A stretch of 64,000 bases of DNA from Embiotoca jacksoni (GCA_022577435.1 JAKOON010000039.1:1770501-1834500), one strand, 5' to 3'; counted from the first letter of the stretch, positions 11,466 to 24,400 are shown. Notes: generated by a model not told the origin, from the letters alone. Translations and numbers: made by a program.

Positions 11466-13864
11466 ATGAGCTCCATTTAAAAGTCAGGGAGGACAGATAA
11501 AGAGTATTATACTGTGTTCTTCACACATTTCTTTTTCATTATTACTGTAGCAGGCGGGAGGGGGGAATCTCCCCTACAGTGAAACGCATGGATCAATCGT
11601 TATGGATACCATTAATAAGTCCAGAACGGCAGGACGTTTGTATGATAGAAGCAGCTGTTCGCGGAGACCGTCCTCCACTGACTGCGGCAGAGGAAAGAAA
11701 TTAGACTTGAATTGTTCAAAAAAAAACAACAGCGCGTCTCCAATGTCAATGTAGACTGGTACATTTAACAAAAATAGAAATCTATCACACAAAAAAGAAA
11801 ACCGCCGTTTAGAATTTTCCTGATTGATGAACTTCTCCATATGCAGTGATTATGAATGCGTACGTGTCCCACTCCACCAGAACAGAGTTAACGTTCAAGA
11901 CTGAATAGAAGTTGGATTTTTTTTGTCAGCGTACCGTTTTGCTTGTAAGTGATGATTCTTGGAAATAAATTTCCAATCTATTTGTAAGCCGGTGCATACG
12001 GCAAGAAAGAAAAAAAATCAACCGGCTACATCAAATTAGCATGAAATTACAGTTTAGGAACATTTTCTTACCGCTGAATAGTATGAGGGAGGGGGGGGGG
12101 GATTATAATTACATCTATAAAAAGAATCAAGCGTCTTGCGTTCTGGGAAAGCAACCGAGAACGAGCACAGTTAACAGAAGCTTCTTTTCCAAGATGGACA
12201 TGCAAGGGGAAAAAAAACAATTCTGGAATGATAGACCTTTAAAGAACTTCTTCAGAGAATGATGGATTTAAAAAAGCAGACTCCTTGGAAAGAGAAGTGG
12301 GGGGGGGATGTTCTCTTTTGGTGAAGGACCAATCTGAAAATGATTTCTCGCCATGGAGACACTGAACGGGGACAAAGAAGCCATTTCTGGGATTGAGAGG
12401 ACAACGTATGATGTGAAGCCGGTGACTTTGTGGCCGTCCGCAGGAGGACCAACGCCTGGATCGATACCACCTTTGTCTGACAGTGAAGCATTGTGGGTGG
12501 GAGGTGGGGGGGGGGGCAACCAGAAACACTGGGAACCATCACAGCATCAGACCAGGTTTCCGTTCCTTCTCCAGCAGTCTGAAGCTTCCGTGTGCAACGC
12601 GCCCTGTAAGCTGCAGGCTATCAGTCACAGTTCCCGAGGCCGACGCGGCGCTTCGTGGTTTCATATAATTACACGAAATCGTCTCGGATTAGATCTTTGA
12701 TCTTTGCGTTCTTCCTCCTGTAGTTTGTTCTCTGTATTTCTTCCTCCTGTAATTCGTTATGCAGGTAAAACACTTAGGAGACATCGAGGAAACGGTGTCA
12801 ATACACACGCATTGTATTAAGATATTATGTCATAATATGTCTTGACAGACACCTGAATCACTTGAACCAGCAGCAACTTCATCACAGTCTAAATGTTCTG
12901 GAAGCGCATAATGGAATAGCTGTTTCATCTTACACAGCAACGGGCTTATCTCTTACTAAGATGCACTTTGATGGAAGCCGGTGTCTCTAATAAACACGTT
13001 TAGCCGAGAGAATTTCACATCCGTTCTCCCTCTGGGGACTGGAGGGAAAAAAAAAGAAGCCTTTATGGGAAATGTATGAAATCATAAACTGCAATTACAA
13101 ATAGATGATGCAGCTTGAGGGGAAAATGGGCACAGCACAAACTGTATTACAAGACCTCATCATAAAACGCCTCCAGGGGCCCGCTGATGATGGATACTGT
13201 GTATTACCGCGTGAGAGTGCAAGGGTTGACTTTTTCTTTAAGGGTCAGTGTGTTGGAATGTGTTCTCGCAGAAGTTATTGCAGAAAGCGAGGATTACAGC
13301 AATGTCCGGCACCGAATGGTTCAGCACTGTCATTTTTTTTCCCCACCAGCTTCACACTGATCACTGATTGCACGAGAGGACGCTTCTTCTCTTCAGTTAC
13401 AGCCTGTCGTTTTAGTTGTATGTAAAGTTTGGGCCGCATTCCTCAATTGGTGTCTGCTGTGTTTATATTTGCCATTCACCCTCCTCGTCCGGTGGATGTA
13501 TTAGACTCCACTTAAGTTGTAAATTTCCGACCCCCGGGTTGAACCGAATGCAGCATTAGACCCTCTCTTGGCTGCTTCTTTCGAACTCTGCCTCATCAGA
13601 CTTATCAGACTTTAAATTGCCTCGCAACCAGAACCAGGAAAATCGATGCGTCCTACTGTTAGAAAAAATTGTGAAACGCAACAAGCCGTTTCAAAGCCAG
13701 CTAATTGATCCATTAGCAGTTGAACGAAATGAATCCGCTGCTATGGATGTTATGAAACACGATGCTAAATTATGTTAGAATACCCTGGCAGCAACTTGAT
13801 AAAACAATGTAAATCGTCAGCATGTATACATCACTTAAGCACTGACGTTGAGCGCTTTAATCTA
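11466..13864. other. Unique DNA, no gene confirmed
   Basis: An open frame of 115 codons starts at 12353 with a strong Kozak context (GCCATGG), but it runs through a G tract and ends in sequence of no recognised family. TTCTTCCTCCTGTA is repeated at about 12710 and 12738. G runs lie at about 12090, 12300 and 12507. Nothing else can be named. Confidence 0.4.
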
Positions 13865-14695
13865 CAGCGGTGTGGAAAAGTGTTTGCCCCCTTCCTGATT
13901 TCCAATTTTTTTTTTTTTTTTTGCATGCCTGTCACACTTAAATGTTTCAGATCATCAAACACATTTCAATATTAGTCAAAGATAACACAAGTAAACACAA
14001 AATGCAGTTTTTGAAATGAAGGTTTTTATTATTAAGGGAGAAAAACAATCCAAACCCACATGGCCCTGTGTGAAAAAGTGTTTTCCCCCTCCTGTTAAAA
14101 CATAACTTAACTGTTCTCAATCAAGAAATCACTTCAATAGGACCTGCCTGACAAAGTGGAGTAGACCAAAAGATCCTCAAAAGCTGGACGTCATGCCGAG
14201 ACCCAAAGAAAATTCAGGAACAAATGAGAAAGGAAGTAATTGAGATCTACCAGTCTGGAAAAAGGTTATAAATCCATTTCTAAAGCTTTGGGACTCCAGA
14301 GAAACCACAGCGAGAGCCATTATCCACAAATGGAGAAAACACGGAACAGCGGTGAACCGTCCCAGGAGCGGCCGGCCGACCAAAATCACCCCAAGAGCGC
14401 TGTAAAAGACTCGTTGCAAGTTATCGCAAACGCTTGACTGCGGTTGTTGCTGCTGAGGGTGGCCCAACCGGTGATTAGGTTTAGGGGGCAAACACTTTTT
14501 CACCCATGTGGGTTTTGATTTTTTTTTTCTCCCTTAATAATAAAAACCATTTAAAAACTGCATTTTGTGTTTACTTGTGTTATCTTTGACTAATATTTCA
14601 ATTTGTTTGATGATCTGAAACATTTAAGTGTGACAGACATGCAAAAAAAAAAAAAAGAAATCAGGAAGGGGGCAAACGTTTTTTTCACACCACCG
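13865..14695 (+). mobile_element. Internally deleted Tc1-type DNA transposon
   Basis: The element is flanked by TA (13863-13864 and 14696-14697), the target duplication of Tc1/mariner elements. Its ends are long inverted repeats of roughly 210-230 bases (13865 to about 14092, and about 14485-14695). Each repeat has an outer and an inner copy of the GTGTGAAAAAGTGTTTGCCCCC-type motif, the IR/DR arrangement known from Tc1-like fish transposons. Outer ends read CAGCGGTGTGG and, reversed, CGGTGGTGTG. Only about 390 bases lie between the repeats, against roughly 1 kb of transposase in intact relatives, so most of the gene is missing. It is a nonautonomous or dead copy, and the differences between its arms suggest age. 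Confidence 0.93.
14193..14475 (+). pseudogene. Tc1 transposase, N-terminal fragment, broken
   Basis: This encodes the start of a Tc1-family transposase, the enzyme that cuts and pastes the element at TA sites. Split between frames one can read MPRPKE, EQMRKEVIEIYQSGKR, then SISKALGL, RAIIHKWRKHGTAVNRPRSG and RPTKITPRA. These match the bipartite paired-like helix-turn-helix DNA-binding domain and the linker carrying the GRP(T/R)K AT-hook-like motif. At least two frame changes and a stop after KRL interrupt it. The DDE catalytic domain is absent: after AAEGGPTG the sequence goes straight into the right inverted repeat. No functional product is expected. Confidence 0.88.
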
Positions 14696-16926
14696 TATGT
14701 TCAACGTGGAAAACAGTAGCTAAAGGCTACATTAGTAAGAATTGGGAAAAAAAATAACAAATCCCATAACTAATTCTTATTAGCAGTATACTGTGTAATT
14801 TAATCTTTCAGACCTATGGCTGATTAATTAATTATTCACATCTTGAATGAAATGGATTAAGAGGGCACTGACCCTCGCAAACCGCTGCACATACACGCTG
14901 AGCCCTGTGGTGAAATCTGGCAGCCGAGAGAAACTCCACGTCCACATAAAATATTCACGAGCACCTCGCAATCATTTATTTGTTGTATATCTAGAGGATT
15001 CAAAGATCACCACCTCGCAAACGAAAAAAATATTTTATATCACACTTGCTGGGCGTCTGTTAACTCTTAATAATGTTATCCGGACGACAACAACAACAAA
15101 AAGTCCCACTTTTATGGTGATTATGAAAAACAAAATTGCCCAGGTCACTGTTATAACCCAGACGGCACTTCAAACGCGGAAGCCGTGTTCAGTTAATCAA
15201 ACTTGTTATGCTGGGCATGTGTATAAATCATTAATACACAGGCAAAGCTGACATCAATAAAAATGTAACGGCGTTAATGAGTGAGGGGAAGAAGAAGAAG
15301 AAAAAAAAAGATATGAGCAGATGTTCAAAATGCAAACCTCATCAACAATGGTTACGCAAAACTGTCATTGTCAAAGTGGAGACACTGGGTGGTGCTGTTG
15401 AACTGAAGAAAGAGTGGAAGGAGTGAGATGCAGAGGGGTGTGGGAGGGTGGGGTGGGGGGGGGGGAGGCACAGAGGAGGAGATACAGTGAGAGGATGAAG
15501 CAGAACCAGGAAGCTTATTTTCCTTGGTGTGAGAAATCGGTTGGGAGAGAAGGGTTCAATATAGAAAGGGTCGGTGGTGGAGGGGAAATGTGGTAGAAAC
15601 ATATCTCGCCTTCCCCCGCTGTGTTAATTACATCCATTATTGCCCCACTGGTTTCTGGGTCAGATGCATTTTTTTTATTCTCGACAACATCCTTTGGTGG
15701 AGAGATTACAGGAAGGCCTTGTATTTTTTTTTTTTTTTTTGGGGGGGGGGGGGGGGGGGTGTGATTGTGACTCCTCCCACCGGCGCAGAGCAGTCAATCT
15801 GTGTGTGTGCGTGTGTGTTCTGGCTTTTGACGGACCAGATATCTGAACACTTAACAGCTTGTCAGCTGCATGTACAGGTTTGCAGAGTGAACAGATCACC
15901 AGGCGATGTTCCGCTAGATGACAACAACCTCTGGGAGGATGATGTATCCCAGGAAGGAGGGGGGTGGGGGGTGGGGGGGACGCACACAAGACAACACATA
16001 ACCAGACGCAGCCAGATAGAAGTCACCCCACCGCACAGCAGGGGTGGGTGGGCGGTGGGGCGGGGAGGGGGATTGTGTGACAGATCAGCTTGTTGTCAAA
16101 TTGCTGAGACTTGCTTCCAGGCTGCTTCTTAAAGCCAGACAGGAATGATGCAGCAAATCTGTAATGACTGCAACACACACTCACCAGCATGAATCATTTA
16201 TTCATGGCTGCATAAATCAAGCAGCGGGGCGAGATAAACAGTAAAGATGAGTTTGTGAGATCTGTCAGTAACACGGTGCTACGAATACAAAAAAAAAACA
16301 AAAACAGAAAATCACGGATAACGGAGGCAGCCGTGAATCTGCCAGCGGCGGCCGACACCAGCCCGTTGCGTTTCAAACTGAGAGGCTCTCTTGTTTTCGG
16401 TCTTCTTTTGACGCATTCATCATCTGATGACTTCCCACCAGGCCTCCGCCGAAGAATAATAAAAGCGAGCGCCAGACACCTGTAAAATGTTCCGCGTGGG
16501 ATGAAAATGCCAATTACCTGAAGCTTTTCACTGACGGCAGGCATCTCCTGGTTTGAATTAAGACAATTCGCGCCAAATGCACCTCTTTCAAATCTTGGAT
16601 CTGAAGATCGCAGTCATCACCAACCGTTCGCTTCATCCCCGAGGAGGCACGTGTAAAGCAGGGGGACGGGTGACACTTGGTAAACATATCATTCAAGGTT
16701 GAGAAAGAGAGGTCATACATATATACAAAACACCAAGAGTTCATGATTTATACTTTTCTAACCTGACGGTGCATCCTACTCCTTTTCTGTCTGCTATATT
16801 TTCAACTGTTGGGATTTTATATAATCACATGCAGCGTTTTTTTTTGTTGTTGGAAAAGCTAAGTTCTCATATCCACAAAATCAGCGTGGAGACACTTTTT
16901 TTTATGCCTCCGTGCCAATTTTAGCA
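14696..16926. other. Unique DNA, no gene seen; G-rich blocks
   Basis: Open frames at 15590-16132 and on the opposite strand exist only because of a T/G homopolymer block and G-rich repeats. 15420-15480 and 15950-16070 are purine-rich with GGGGTGGG-type clusters that could form G-quadruplexes. 16300-16640 is complex and repeat-free. Confidence 0.45.
15724..15759. repeat. T17-G19 homopolymer junction
   Basis: A run of T is followed directly by about 19 G. Length is prone to slippage and sequencing error. The G run could form a quadruplex. Confidence 0.9.
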
Positions 16927-16955
16927 CAATTATTCATTTGGATAATGAATAATTG
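16927..16955. repeat. Perfect 12-bp inverted repeat with 5-nt loop
   Basis: CAATTATTCATT, loop TGGAT, AATGAATAATTG. The arms are exact reverse complements and can form a hairpin or a symmetric homeodomain-type binding site (ATTA cores). It is directly followed by nuclear-receptor-like half sites. Confidence 0.85.
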
Positions 16956-16960
16956 GTTGG

Positions 16961-16989
16961 AGGTCAAAAGGTTAACGTCTCTGTGACCT
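16961..16989. promoter_or_regulatory. Nuclear-receptor half-site cluster
   Basis: AGGTCA-AA-AGGTTA at 16961-16974 is a DR2-like repeat of the kind bound by RAR/RXR heterodimers, the second half site having one mismatch. TGACCT, the half site in inverted orientation, follows at 16984-16989. A retinoic-acid-type response element is inferred only. Confidence 0.3.
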
Positions 16990-18804
16990 CACAAATCGCG
17001 TTTGCGGCCGAAAGTCACATTAAATCGGTTTTATTTATATATTCCTGAAATGTCACTTTGTACCCGTGTACTAAACACCTTCCCAGTCTTCTCCTGCAAA
17101 GACACAGATGTAAACTGCTACTTAACATATAACCTCGCAGTGGTAATGCTAGTTTTTTTTTTTTTTTTTATATGGCAATGCTACGTAGCCAGTCTACTGG
17201 TCGAGTATGCGGACGTAAACGCACAACAGGATGTCAGTTAACACCTAATCCGGTCTGTCGACTGAACGGATCTCACCATTCATTTGAAATAAACAGCTTC
17301 AAAGTAAGCTGGCGGCGTGCATTTGCAGTTAATGTCGACTTACATGGCTTTTGCTTCCGGTGTGCTACGAGTGCAGTTCAACATACTCGGAAAGAAATTT
17401 AGTGCAGTCATTTACGCAAATGCGAGAAAACATGAATTCATGCGAAAGAGTTCGGGTTCAGTTTTCACGTTTGCGTGCATGTCTGTATGTCTCGTTGTAT
17501 TCACGCATACTGCTACTGGTGCTGCAGTTAGAATGGTTTACGATGAATTGCCTTGGATTGGCAATCATTTTTCACACAGCGATATTAAGCCCTGGGACCT
17601 TTTTTTAATGAAGAGAATTGAACATGCTTAATTACACTAAATCCATTTAAAGCAGATGTAATGTTCTTACTTTACTTGCATTCTTTTAAACGATGCCGTG
17701 AAAGGGAAGGAAAGAGGAATCCCGAACAACCACTTTATATCTGCCTTTTAAATGGACAGGCTTCGCTCCCATTGGCCTCTAGTTTGTTAACGCTGGCATT
17801 TGCCGTTGTGCATTGGACGGGTCGGATTGAGCCCAGGCATTTGCATTTGGGCCAATCTGCTTTTTTTTCCCCCCACTGCACGCAGCACAGTAAGTTGCCA
17901 GTAGCCTGGCGGGTCTGAGGACGCCCCGCGCACTTGTCATATGCACTGCTGTTCGCCTGGGCCGGGGGGGGCAGGACTTTGCCTGACCGGGGCTGAGCTG
18001 GAGCGACTCTGACTGTACACAAGAAGCACATTTGACTATTTCCCGTGCCTTGAATTTATGAATGCTAAATACTGTCCCAGCATGTTATTCTTGGGAGAGT
18101 GGAAAAAGACTCTGCAATGCGATGTCTTCTTTTTAAACCCGGGATAATTACCTTCTTTCCGGTTGGGCGGCACCTCGCCGACTTCCGAGCTTTTGGGGGG
18201 GGGGGGGGGGGGGGGGGGACGGGACTGCAGGACTACATTTTTCTTTTTATATAATGAGGAAATATTTGAACAAATTTGTGAATAGTTTTACTGCTAATAC
18301 AAAATGTCTCAGCATCTGCAAAAGTCAACACTGACTCAGTATTTTTTTAGGTGTTTAACTAACTATATAACAAAGTATTTTAGTTGCCTATGCGCTTGTT
18401 CACATTGAGCAGTTTATTTTCTGAATAATGTGGTTCCACGCATTGTTTTTCCTATTCAAGTTTATTATTGAAGAATCTGGAATTATATCTAATGCAGCAG
18501 GTGTTTTCCATTTGGTTGCTTCGACTTGTTAAAGAACTTTTCTGATTTTTTGTATTATTTTTTTTTTTAAATGAATAAATAAAAAAATAAAAAAAATCCA
18601 GATTATAAATACTGTCAATTGAAGTAATCATTAGTTGCAGCCACAGAAATGTTGATCACAAAATTAGATTGGGCCAAAGGGGGAACTATAATTAGTTGAC
18701 TGACTAGTGGATTTCCAATATGCACTGAAGAATTGCAATATAGCCGCTTGACTCTGAGCAATCTTGAGGCTGAGCACGCTGCAGTTAATACACCGGCAAA
18801 CAGA
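16990..18804. other. Unique DNA, no gene seen
   Basis: Open frames at 17317-17631 in two frames have ordinary composition but no recognised motif. 17860-18030 is GC-richer. A long G run lies at 18195-18218, then AT-rich DNA follows. Confidence 0.45.
18195..18218 (+). repeat. G24 homopolymer
   Basis: An uninterrupted run of about 24 G, the longest in the window. It is a potential G-quadruplex or triplex site and a place where read length errors are likely. Confidence 0.9.
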
Positions 18805-18819
18805 CGCACACGCACACAA

Positions 18820-18853
<34 letters not shown>
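18805..18853. repeat. (CA)n microsatellite
   Basis: CA repeat of about 48 bases, beginning with variant ACGC/ACAAACG units. Confidence 0.95.
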
Positions 18854-18856
<3 letters not shown>

Positions 18857-20497
18857 CAAACTGCCAGAAACTTCTTAGATTCCCCACTAACCTTTTCATT
18901 CCACCATTTCATTGAGCCTATGCACAGCAGAACAATTGACAGCATGGTTACAGGTGTAGGATGTGACAATACAACGTGCTTTGATGATTTTTTATTATTA
19001 GTGTAAACGGTTTAATACATATCAATAACAATAGCAAGCACATGAGTCGGTGTAATGGATGAACACTGGGCGATTTATAGCAGGCTACATCAAGTAGCCA
19101 GTGATGTAAGCCATGATGAAAAACCCGCAACAGTAGACAGATTTGTGTGAAACAGCAGAGCCATTTCCTTCATAAAAGAAATACTCACATATTGCACTAC
19201 AGTACTTTATTGGTGTGGTTCAAATATATAATGACTGAAAAAGCCTCTTTCAAGTCAAGCACCATGATATGTAATGATTCAAATAACTCCCTCTTATGCA
19301 GCAGACAAATAAAATGATCCTTCTCATGTAGCATGGGATAATTGGAGCTCAGCCATTTGCCTTCTTTGTTAGACTGTCAGAAGAGCCATTAAAGGCACCA
19401 GTGAAAGTGTCACACATGCACTTAAATGGTCGAAATGGACTTGCTATATATTGTTGGTTGCAGCAATTGATGTAAATGCCAGTCATGAGTTCCCCCCTTT
19501 TAAGTGAACTGTCCATGTGCTGCCCAGGTAAAGCAGAGGTGTGACCCAATGCATTGGAAGCTGATGAATGATGATTGTGTTTACACGTAGACCTCTTCTG
19601 ATTGCGGTGATGCTACACATGTACAGGTTTCTGCTCTCCTTTCTGAAACCACAGTGGAACATATCAAAGTTTCAAGATGATAACATTTCAGGGAAATAAT
19701 GTACATGTATTGTTATTGATGACTGAAAGCGTAAATAGGACATTCATTTGATGTTGTGTTTTTTCCCGTGTTTGTTTGTTTGTTTGAATGATTAATTTCC
19801 CCAAAGAGTATTCTGCAGTTCAGGACTATCAATAGCAAACAGTCAATGCCAGGGAGCATTAGCTTATTACTTTGGCAGGGTGAAGTAGCAGCTTCGTGTC
19901 AATTAAGAGGGAATACATGAGTTGGTGAAAAACGACTGTTTGGTGCTTCAGCATCGTGGAACACTTACATTTGGCATTTAAAACAACAGAAGGCTGCTCG
20001 CAGGCAAACTCCAGACCGTGGCTGTTTCAGTGGTTTGGGCTTATGTAAGGAAAAAAAAAATAGAGGGGAAAAAAAAATAAAAAATCAAACAATAAAACCA
20101 AGTGCATTGTAAAATCACTCTAAACCAAACATTGTGAGCTACAGAAATGTATTGTTAGCAGATGATTGTAGGTCAAGGACTTTTGCCTTTGGTGACAATC
20201 TTTTGAGTGACGTGAAGGAAAATATCAAGGGTGGGCTGAGGTACACTCACAGCGTGTTCTCTTGCTGCTGGGCTCTGTTGAGTAACTAGGCAAATGACGT
20301 TCTTTGAATCGAGCATACAGAGGTCTCACACAGGCCTCCAGCAAAATATTCTTTGCTGAATGCCATCTGTGAGACTCTCTGTCTCTTTCTTGTCTCCTCT
20401 TTGTATGACTAACGGTCTGTGTGTGTGTAGTATGTAGGTCCAAAGCTCAACAGGCTGCTCGCTTTGCAGAGTTTCTGAACATTTTTTTTTTGCGGGC

Positions 20498-20512
20498 GGG
20501 GGGGGGGGGGGG
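20498..20512 (+). repeat. G15 homopolymer
   Basis: A run of G following GCGGGC; a possible quadruplex and a slippage-prone site. Confidence 0.85.
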
Positions 20513-23396
20513 AGACAAAGAAGAAGCTACGACGATCAGGGCTTTCATCAGGCATTCATGGCTGATTCGGAACCAGCAGGAAGGGGTAGCATTCTGCTAA
20601 TGTTAACAAACTCATCACATGGCTTATTGCAGGAGGACTGAATATCTACAATGCCCGAAGCTACTCGCGTGATTATCCGCACAGTTGAGTATGTTTCAGA
20701 TGCAGTGTGTGTCCTGAACCATGCTGGCTGAGGTCATTTGCTCTTTTAGCTGTTTGATTGTTTGGTAAAATGTTGCCGCACTGCTGAGCAATTTGCTTCA
20801 TCACATCAGGGCCAGCAACCACAGTTGCTTATTGGTCAGATTTTTGTTTTGGTTGTCAATAAGTCACTTATTGCTGGCATCATTGTAGGTTTGTTGCTGT
20901 GTCTGTTTGTATGGGTTTCCTGTTTTTTTTTTTTTTTTTACAAAGGAACTGAGGGAACAAAAAGGGAGCTGCAACAAATATAAAGAGGACAGTTGCAGTT
21001 TTTCCAAAGGAGTGACGGTTTTCTTGCATATTTTCAACGTGCAAAACTCACAGGCTGACTTATTAAATCTGGTGATTACTTTTCCAAATAATTAAGACGT
21101 GAAAATGTCAGAAAAAAGGTTACAAACGTCGATCAGTGTTCCCCTAACTCCAAGCTGCAGCCGGTGGCAACTGTAGCCTCTGGGGGGGCTCCAGGCAAAT
21201 ATGTCCATCAAGGCCCCACAAAGCACCTCACCACGCTACCACCGCTATCACTCCCAACGCACATATAAAAAAAATGTACTCAGTCAAAAAAATACTTTGA
21301 GTCAATCACATCCGAGTGTTTGAACAGTAAAGGAGGTGCAACATGTACACACACACACACCCGCGGTAGCTCCATAAGGGCCTACTCGGGAGGGTTTGGG
21401 GGGCAGCAGCAGTGAACAGTGTCTTTATAGGAGGTTTAAGGGAGTTGGTAGTTGCATTGCAAAGTTGGTCAATATGAAAGGGCTCCTTTTACCACATTTT
21501 TTTGAGGATTCATAAGAATACTTTATTGTAAAAAAATTGCTGTTGATTAAGTTCCTGTTGATCAACTATATACTTAATGCACTGATTGTTGCAGCACACA
21601 CACAGATCACTGATTGCATTCACAGCCATGCTCCGACAAGTGTCAGGCTGCAGTAGGAACCGATCTTTTATTTGGCTTGCCATCAGGATGTTGCAATGCA
21701 TGGGGTGTGTTTTGTAGCAGTATAAAGTGTGGTTTAATGTTTGATGACATCCAACAGTTCAGAGGTTTGGTTTCATGAATAAAACAAACTTTATGGTCAG
21801 TATAGAACAGAAAACGTCAACTGATGCAATAGATTACAACATTTGTCATCATCTTGCCTCGCATGAATGGAGGATTTTCTGGAAAGTCGGACATTAGACG
21901 TGTATTTATAGCATATATGATACATATAATAGAAGTTTTCAACAATCCCTCATATTTACATAATGTTGAATACTAACTTCTGCTTAAATTAGTTATTTTC
22001 CTATTGCTATTTTTATATTTATTACTGTTTCACAGTTTGATTTGAAAGGAAATGCCTCCATTTGCTGTATTTGTTTAACTTTTTGGACTAATTTCTCCCT
22101 TGATTCTTATTTATACTTCTACATTTTCTTATTTTGCCTTTTCTACTTGCATCGTTCTCTATTTTTTTGGGGTACTTTTTGAGGGTCATCACTGAATCGA
22201 GGATTCTGTTGGTGCGTTTTCATCACAAGCTGCCATTGCTTCGATTCAAATGTTGCTAAACAACAGTACCGTTTCCCCGCTGCTAATGCCATTGCTAATT
22301 GTAAGAAGCTGGTCGAGAATGTATGTTTTTAGGGTCTTGTGCAAAACTTCTGGGACAACTGTAACTAAAATGTATGCAGGTGATGGAAAATGCAATAAGT
22401 CCGAGTGCTGAATACACACATTTGACTTACTTAGCTTACCTGGAAATTTGACCTTCAGAGGCATGTTTGGGAAAATGGATAGCCTCATTTGGAATATAGT
22501 GGAGAAAGGTGGGACAGGTTTTGCACAATTTTGAATAAATAAATCCATATTATACTCATAAAAGGAATTTCCAGCATTTATAAGTCCATCTGCATTGCAA
22601 GACAATTCAAAGTTCATGGTCAGGTCTCCGAATTCACACTTAAAAGACACTTGTAAGTATTTCCTCAGACATTTCTCAGTTCAGTTGACTCGCAAGGAAC
22701 TGCAAGAGAATATTGTGTCGCATCCCCAAACCCCAAAACACACAGAGTCTGACGTGTCTCTGTTCGAGTGTCCTAGCTGTGGCTGCCGCTTGCAGCCAAT
22801 GCAGCCTTTGTCTCTGTCCTTACGATGACAGATAAAGCACTCTCACGCTCCCTCAGAGGGAGGCACACGGGTACATGCACACAGAGATTCATCTGTTAGC
22901 CCTCACATCCTCGTTCTGCATCCCCCCCCCCCAGACGTGTGATCTGTCAGACTGCCCTTATGTGTTTGAATGCGTGTACATTTTATTTGTTTCTCAAGTA
23001 CGCCTCCGGAATCTTAAATGAGGATTTTTACGGCCATTAATATTTATCTGTACGCTTTAACCGCTTTCGGTTGCCCTGACAACAGTACATCATTGACTGG
23101 GCGTGTGACAGCTACGAGTGGAAACTTCTAAACCTTAAAAAAAAACAAAAAAACATATCAAACTGTTGAATCCCCGGAGGCTTTGTCCTTTTGATGGATT
23201 TTTTTTTTTCTCTGATCCCGGCGTTGTGCCGTGTACTACACTGCCATTTTACATGAAAGCTGCTGTAAAAAAAATCAAATACCTTTCATCACAATAGTCA
23301 CCGGACATCACCACCAAACAAAGCAGTGGATGCGCTACAATAACAAAGGGTTTATGCAGGGTCGGGCAGGGTGTTTGGGAAGAGACCAGCAGAATG

Positions 23397-23408
23397 AATG
23401 AATTCATT
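23397..23408. repeat. 12-bp palindrome AATGAATTCATT
   Basis: The sequence equals its own reverse complement. It is short enough to occur by chance in AT-rich DNA. Confidence 0.7.
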
Positions 23409-24326
23409 TAGGAAAGCAACAATATTGTTGTGAGTCAGACAGTGTGGATGTAGTGGGTGAGATCTGCACAGAGATTTGAATACAGAGGAAAGGGAAAAAA
23501 AATAAAATCAGTTTGAAGTGTTTTTAACGAGTGCATAAAACAAAAAGGAAAAAAAAAAAAAAAGCACACAGCAGTGAATGTAACGTGAATACAAAGAAAA
23601 ATATCGGTTTACGTCATAGCAGGTTCATGGCTCTAGATTGCGACTATTTGCAGTTGCACGTGCAATGAAATATCTGCCAAGTGCAACCCGATGTTTTCGC
23701 TGGTCACGCTGGTGTCCACAAACTTTGTCTGCAGATATTTGTCACAAGTTCATATCTGAAGTCACCCCTTTGGGAGAGCGGCATGTTTAAGTGGACACAC
23801 AGCAAAGGAGACTGTGGACGTGTTTGACTGACAGCAGCCAGAAGCTGATCTGTCTTTGGCAGGATAAGACAGTGGAACCAAACTTGGTTTGGTAACTGTG
23901 TTGGTGACCAGCTGTTGAGGATAAATCAGGACGCAGTTTGACTCTTCTATTATTCTCATTATGTCTTAAGCTATTAGCATTGTGTCCAGGAACTGGCACA
24001 AAGTAATGCTTAAAATGTATTATTGTGCCACCAAAAGAGCAGCACACATCATATTTCTAATAATTTTATGATGACGGGTTTTATTCATTCCCATTGATAA
24101 TATGTAATATCCAACGCAGTCTCCCAGAAATACTTTTTATAGACAGCTAAATAGCAGCAAATATCTTTTGAAGGGAGGTCATTTGCAACCAAATTGTGTT
24201 TTCTGTTCAAATAATTCACATATTTGGCATGTTGTAATGATGTTGACAGTGATACCGTTCACTGACTACATATTTGTTTTCACCAAAATATGCAGTCTTT
24301 ACGTTCAACATCTGTTTATACTTAGT

Positions 24327-24400
24327 AGGTAGGTAGGTCGGTAGTTACTTGATTAATCCCCAAGGGGACATTTTTTTCGCTACAGCAGCATACAGGAAAG
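24327..24400 (-). mobile_element. LINE-like 3' end with (CTAC)n tail
   Basis: On the minus strand this reads GTCCCCTTGGGGATTAATCA followed by AGTAACTACC and a CTAC tandem tail. The CCCC-TT-GGGG small stem followed by ATTAA and a short tandem tail is the 3' terminus type of teleost LINEs and the SINEs that borrow their ends. Two related copies occur at 57443 and 63751. It lies directly downstream of the coiled-coil frame on the same strand, so the two may be parts of one retroposed unit. The exact family is not named because no database search was possible. Confidence 0.7.

Larger units (their letters stand above)
18854..24326. other. Unique AT-rich DNA, no gene confirmed
   Basis: It contains (TTTG)4 at about 19771-19786, a G15 run at 20498-20512 and a C run at about 22922-22933. 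A 134-codon minus frame (22246-22650) contains a good donor-like CCAG|GTAAG at 22440, but its composition is AT-rich and no family is recognised. 21135-21420 has a CAGTGTTCCCC start recalling hAT ends, without a matching right end. Confidence 0.4.

Noticed and set aside
12353..12700. 115-codon frame with strong Kozak start
   Set aside because: It passes through a poly-G tract (Gly run) and has no homologous look; kept only as a note.
15590..16132. 180-codon plus-strand frame, the longest in the window
   Set aside because: It exists because of T17-G19 and GGGGTGGG repeats; composition is low-complexity.
21135..21420. Possible hAT element beginning CAGTGTTCCCC
   Set aside because: No matching right inverted repeat and no 8-bp target duplication were found.
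22246..22650. 134-codon minus-strand frame with a donor-like CCAG|GTAAG
   Set aside because: AT-rich codons, weak acceptor and no recognisable domain; likely chance.
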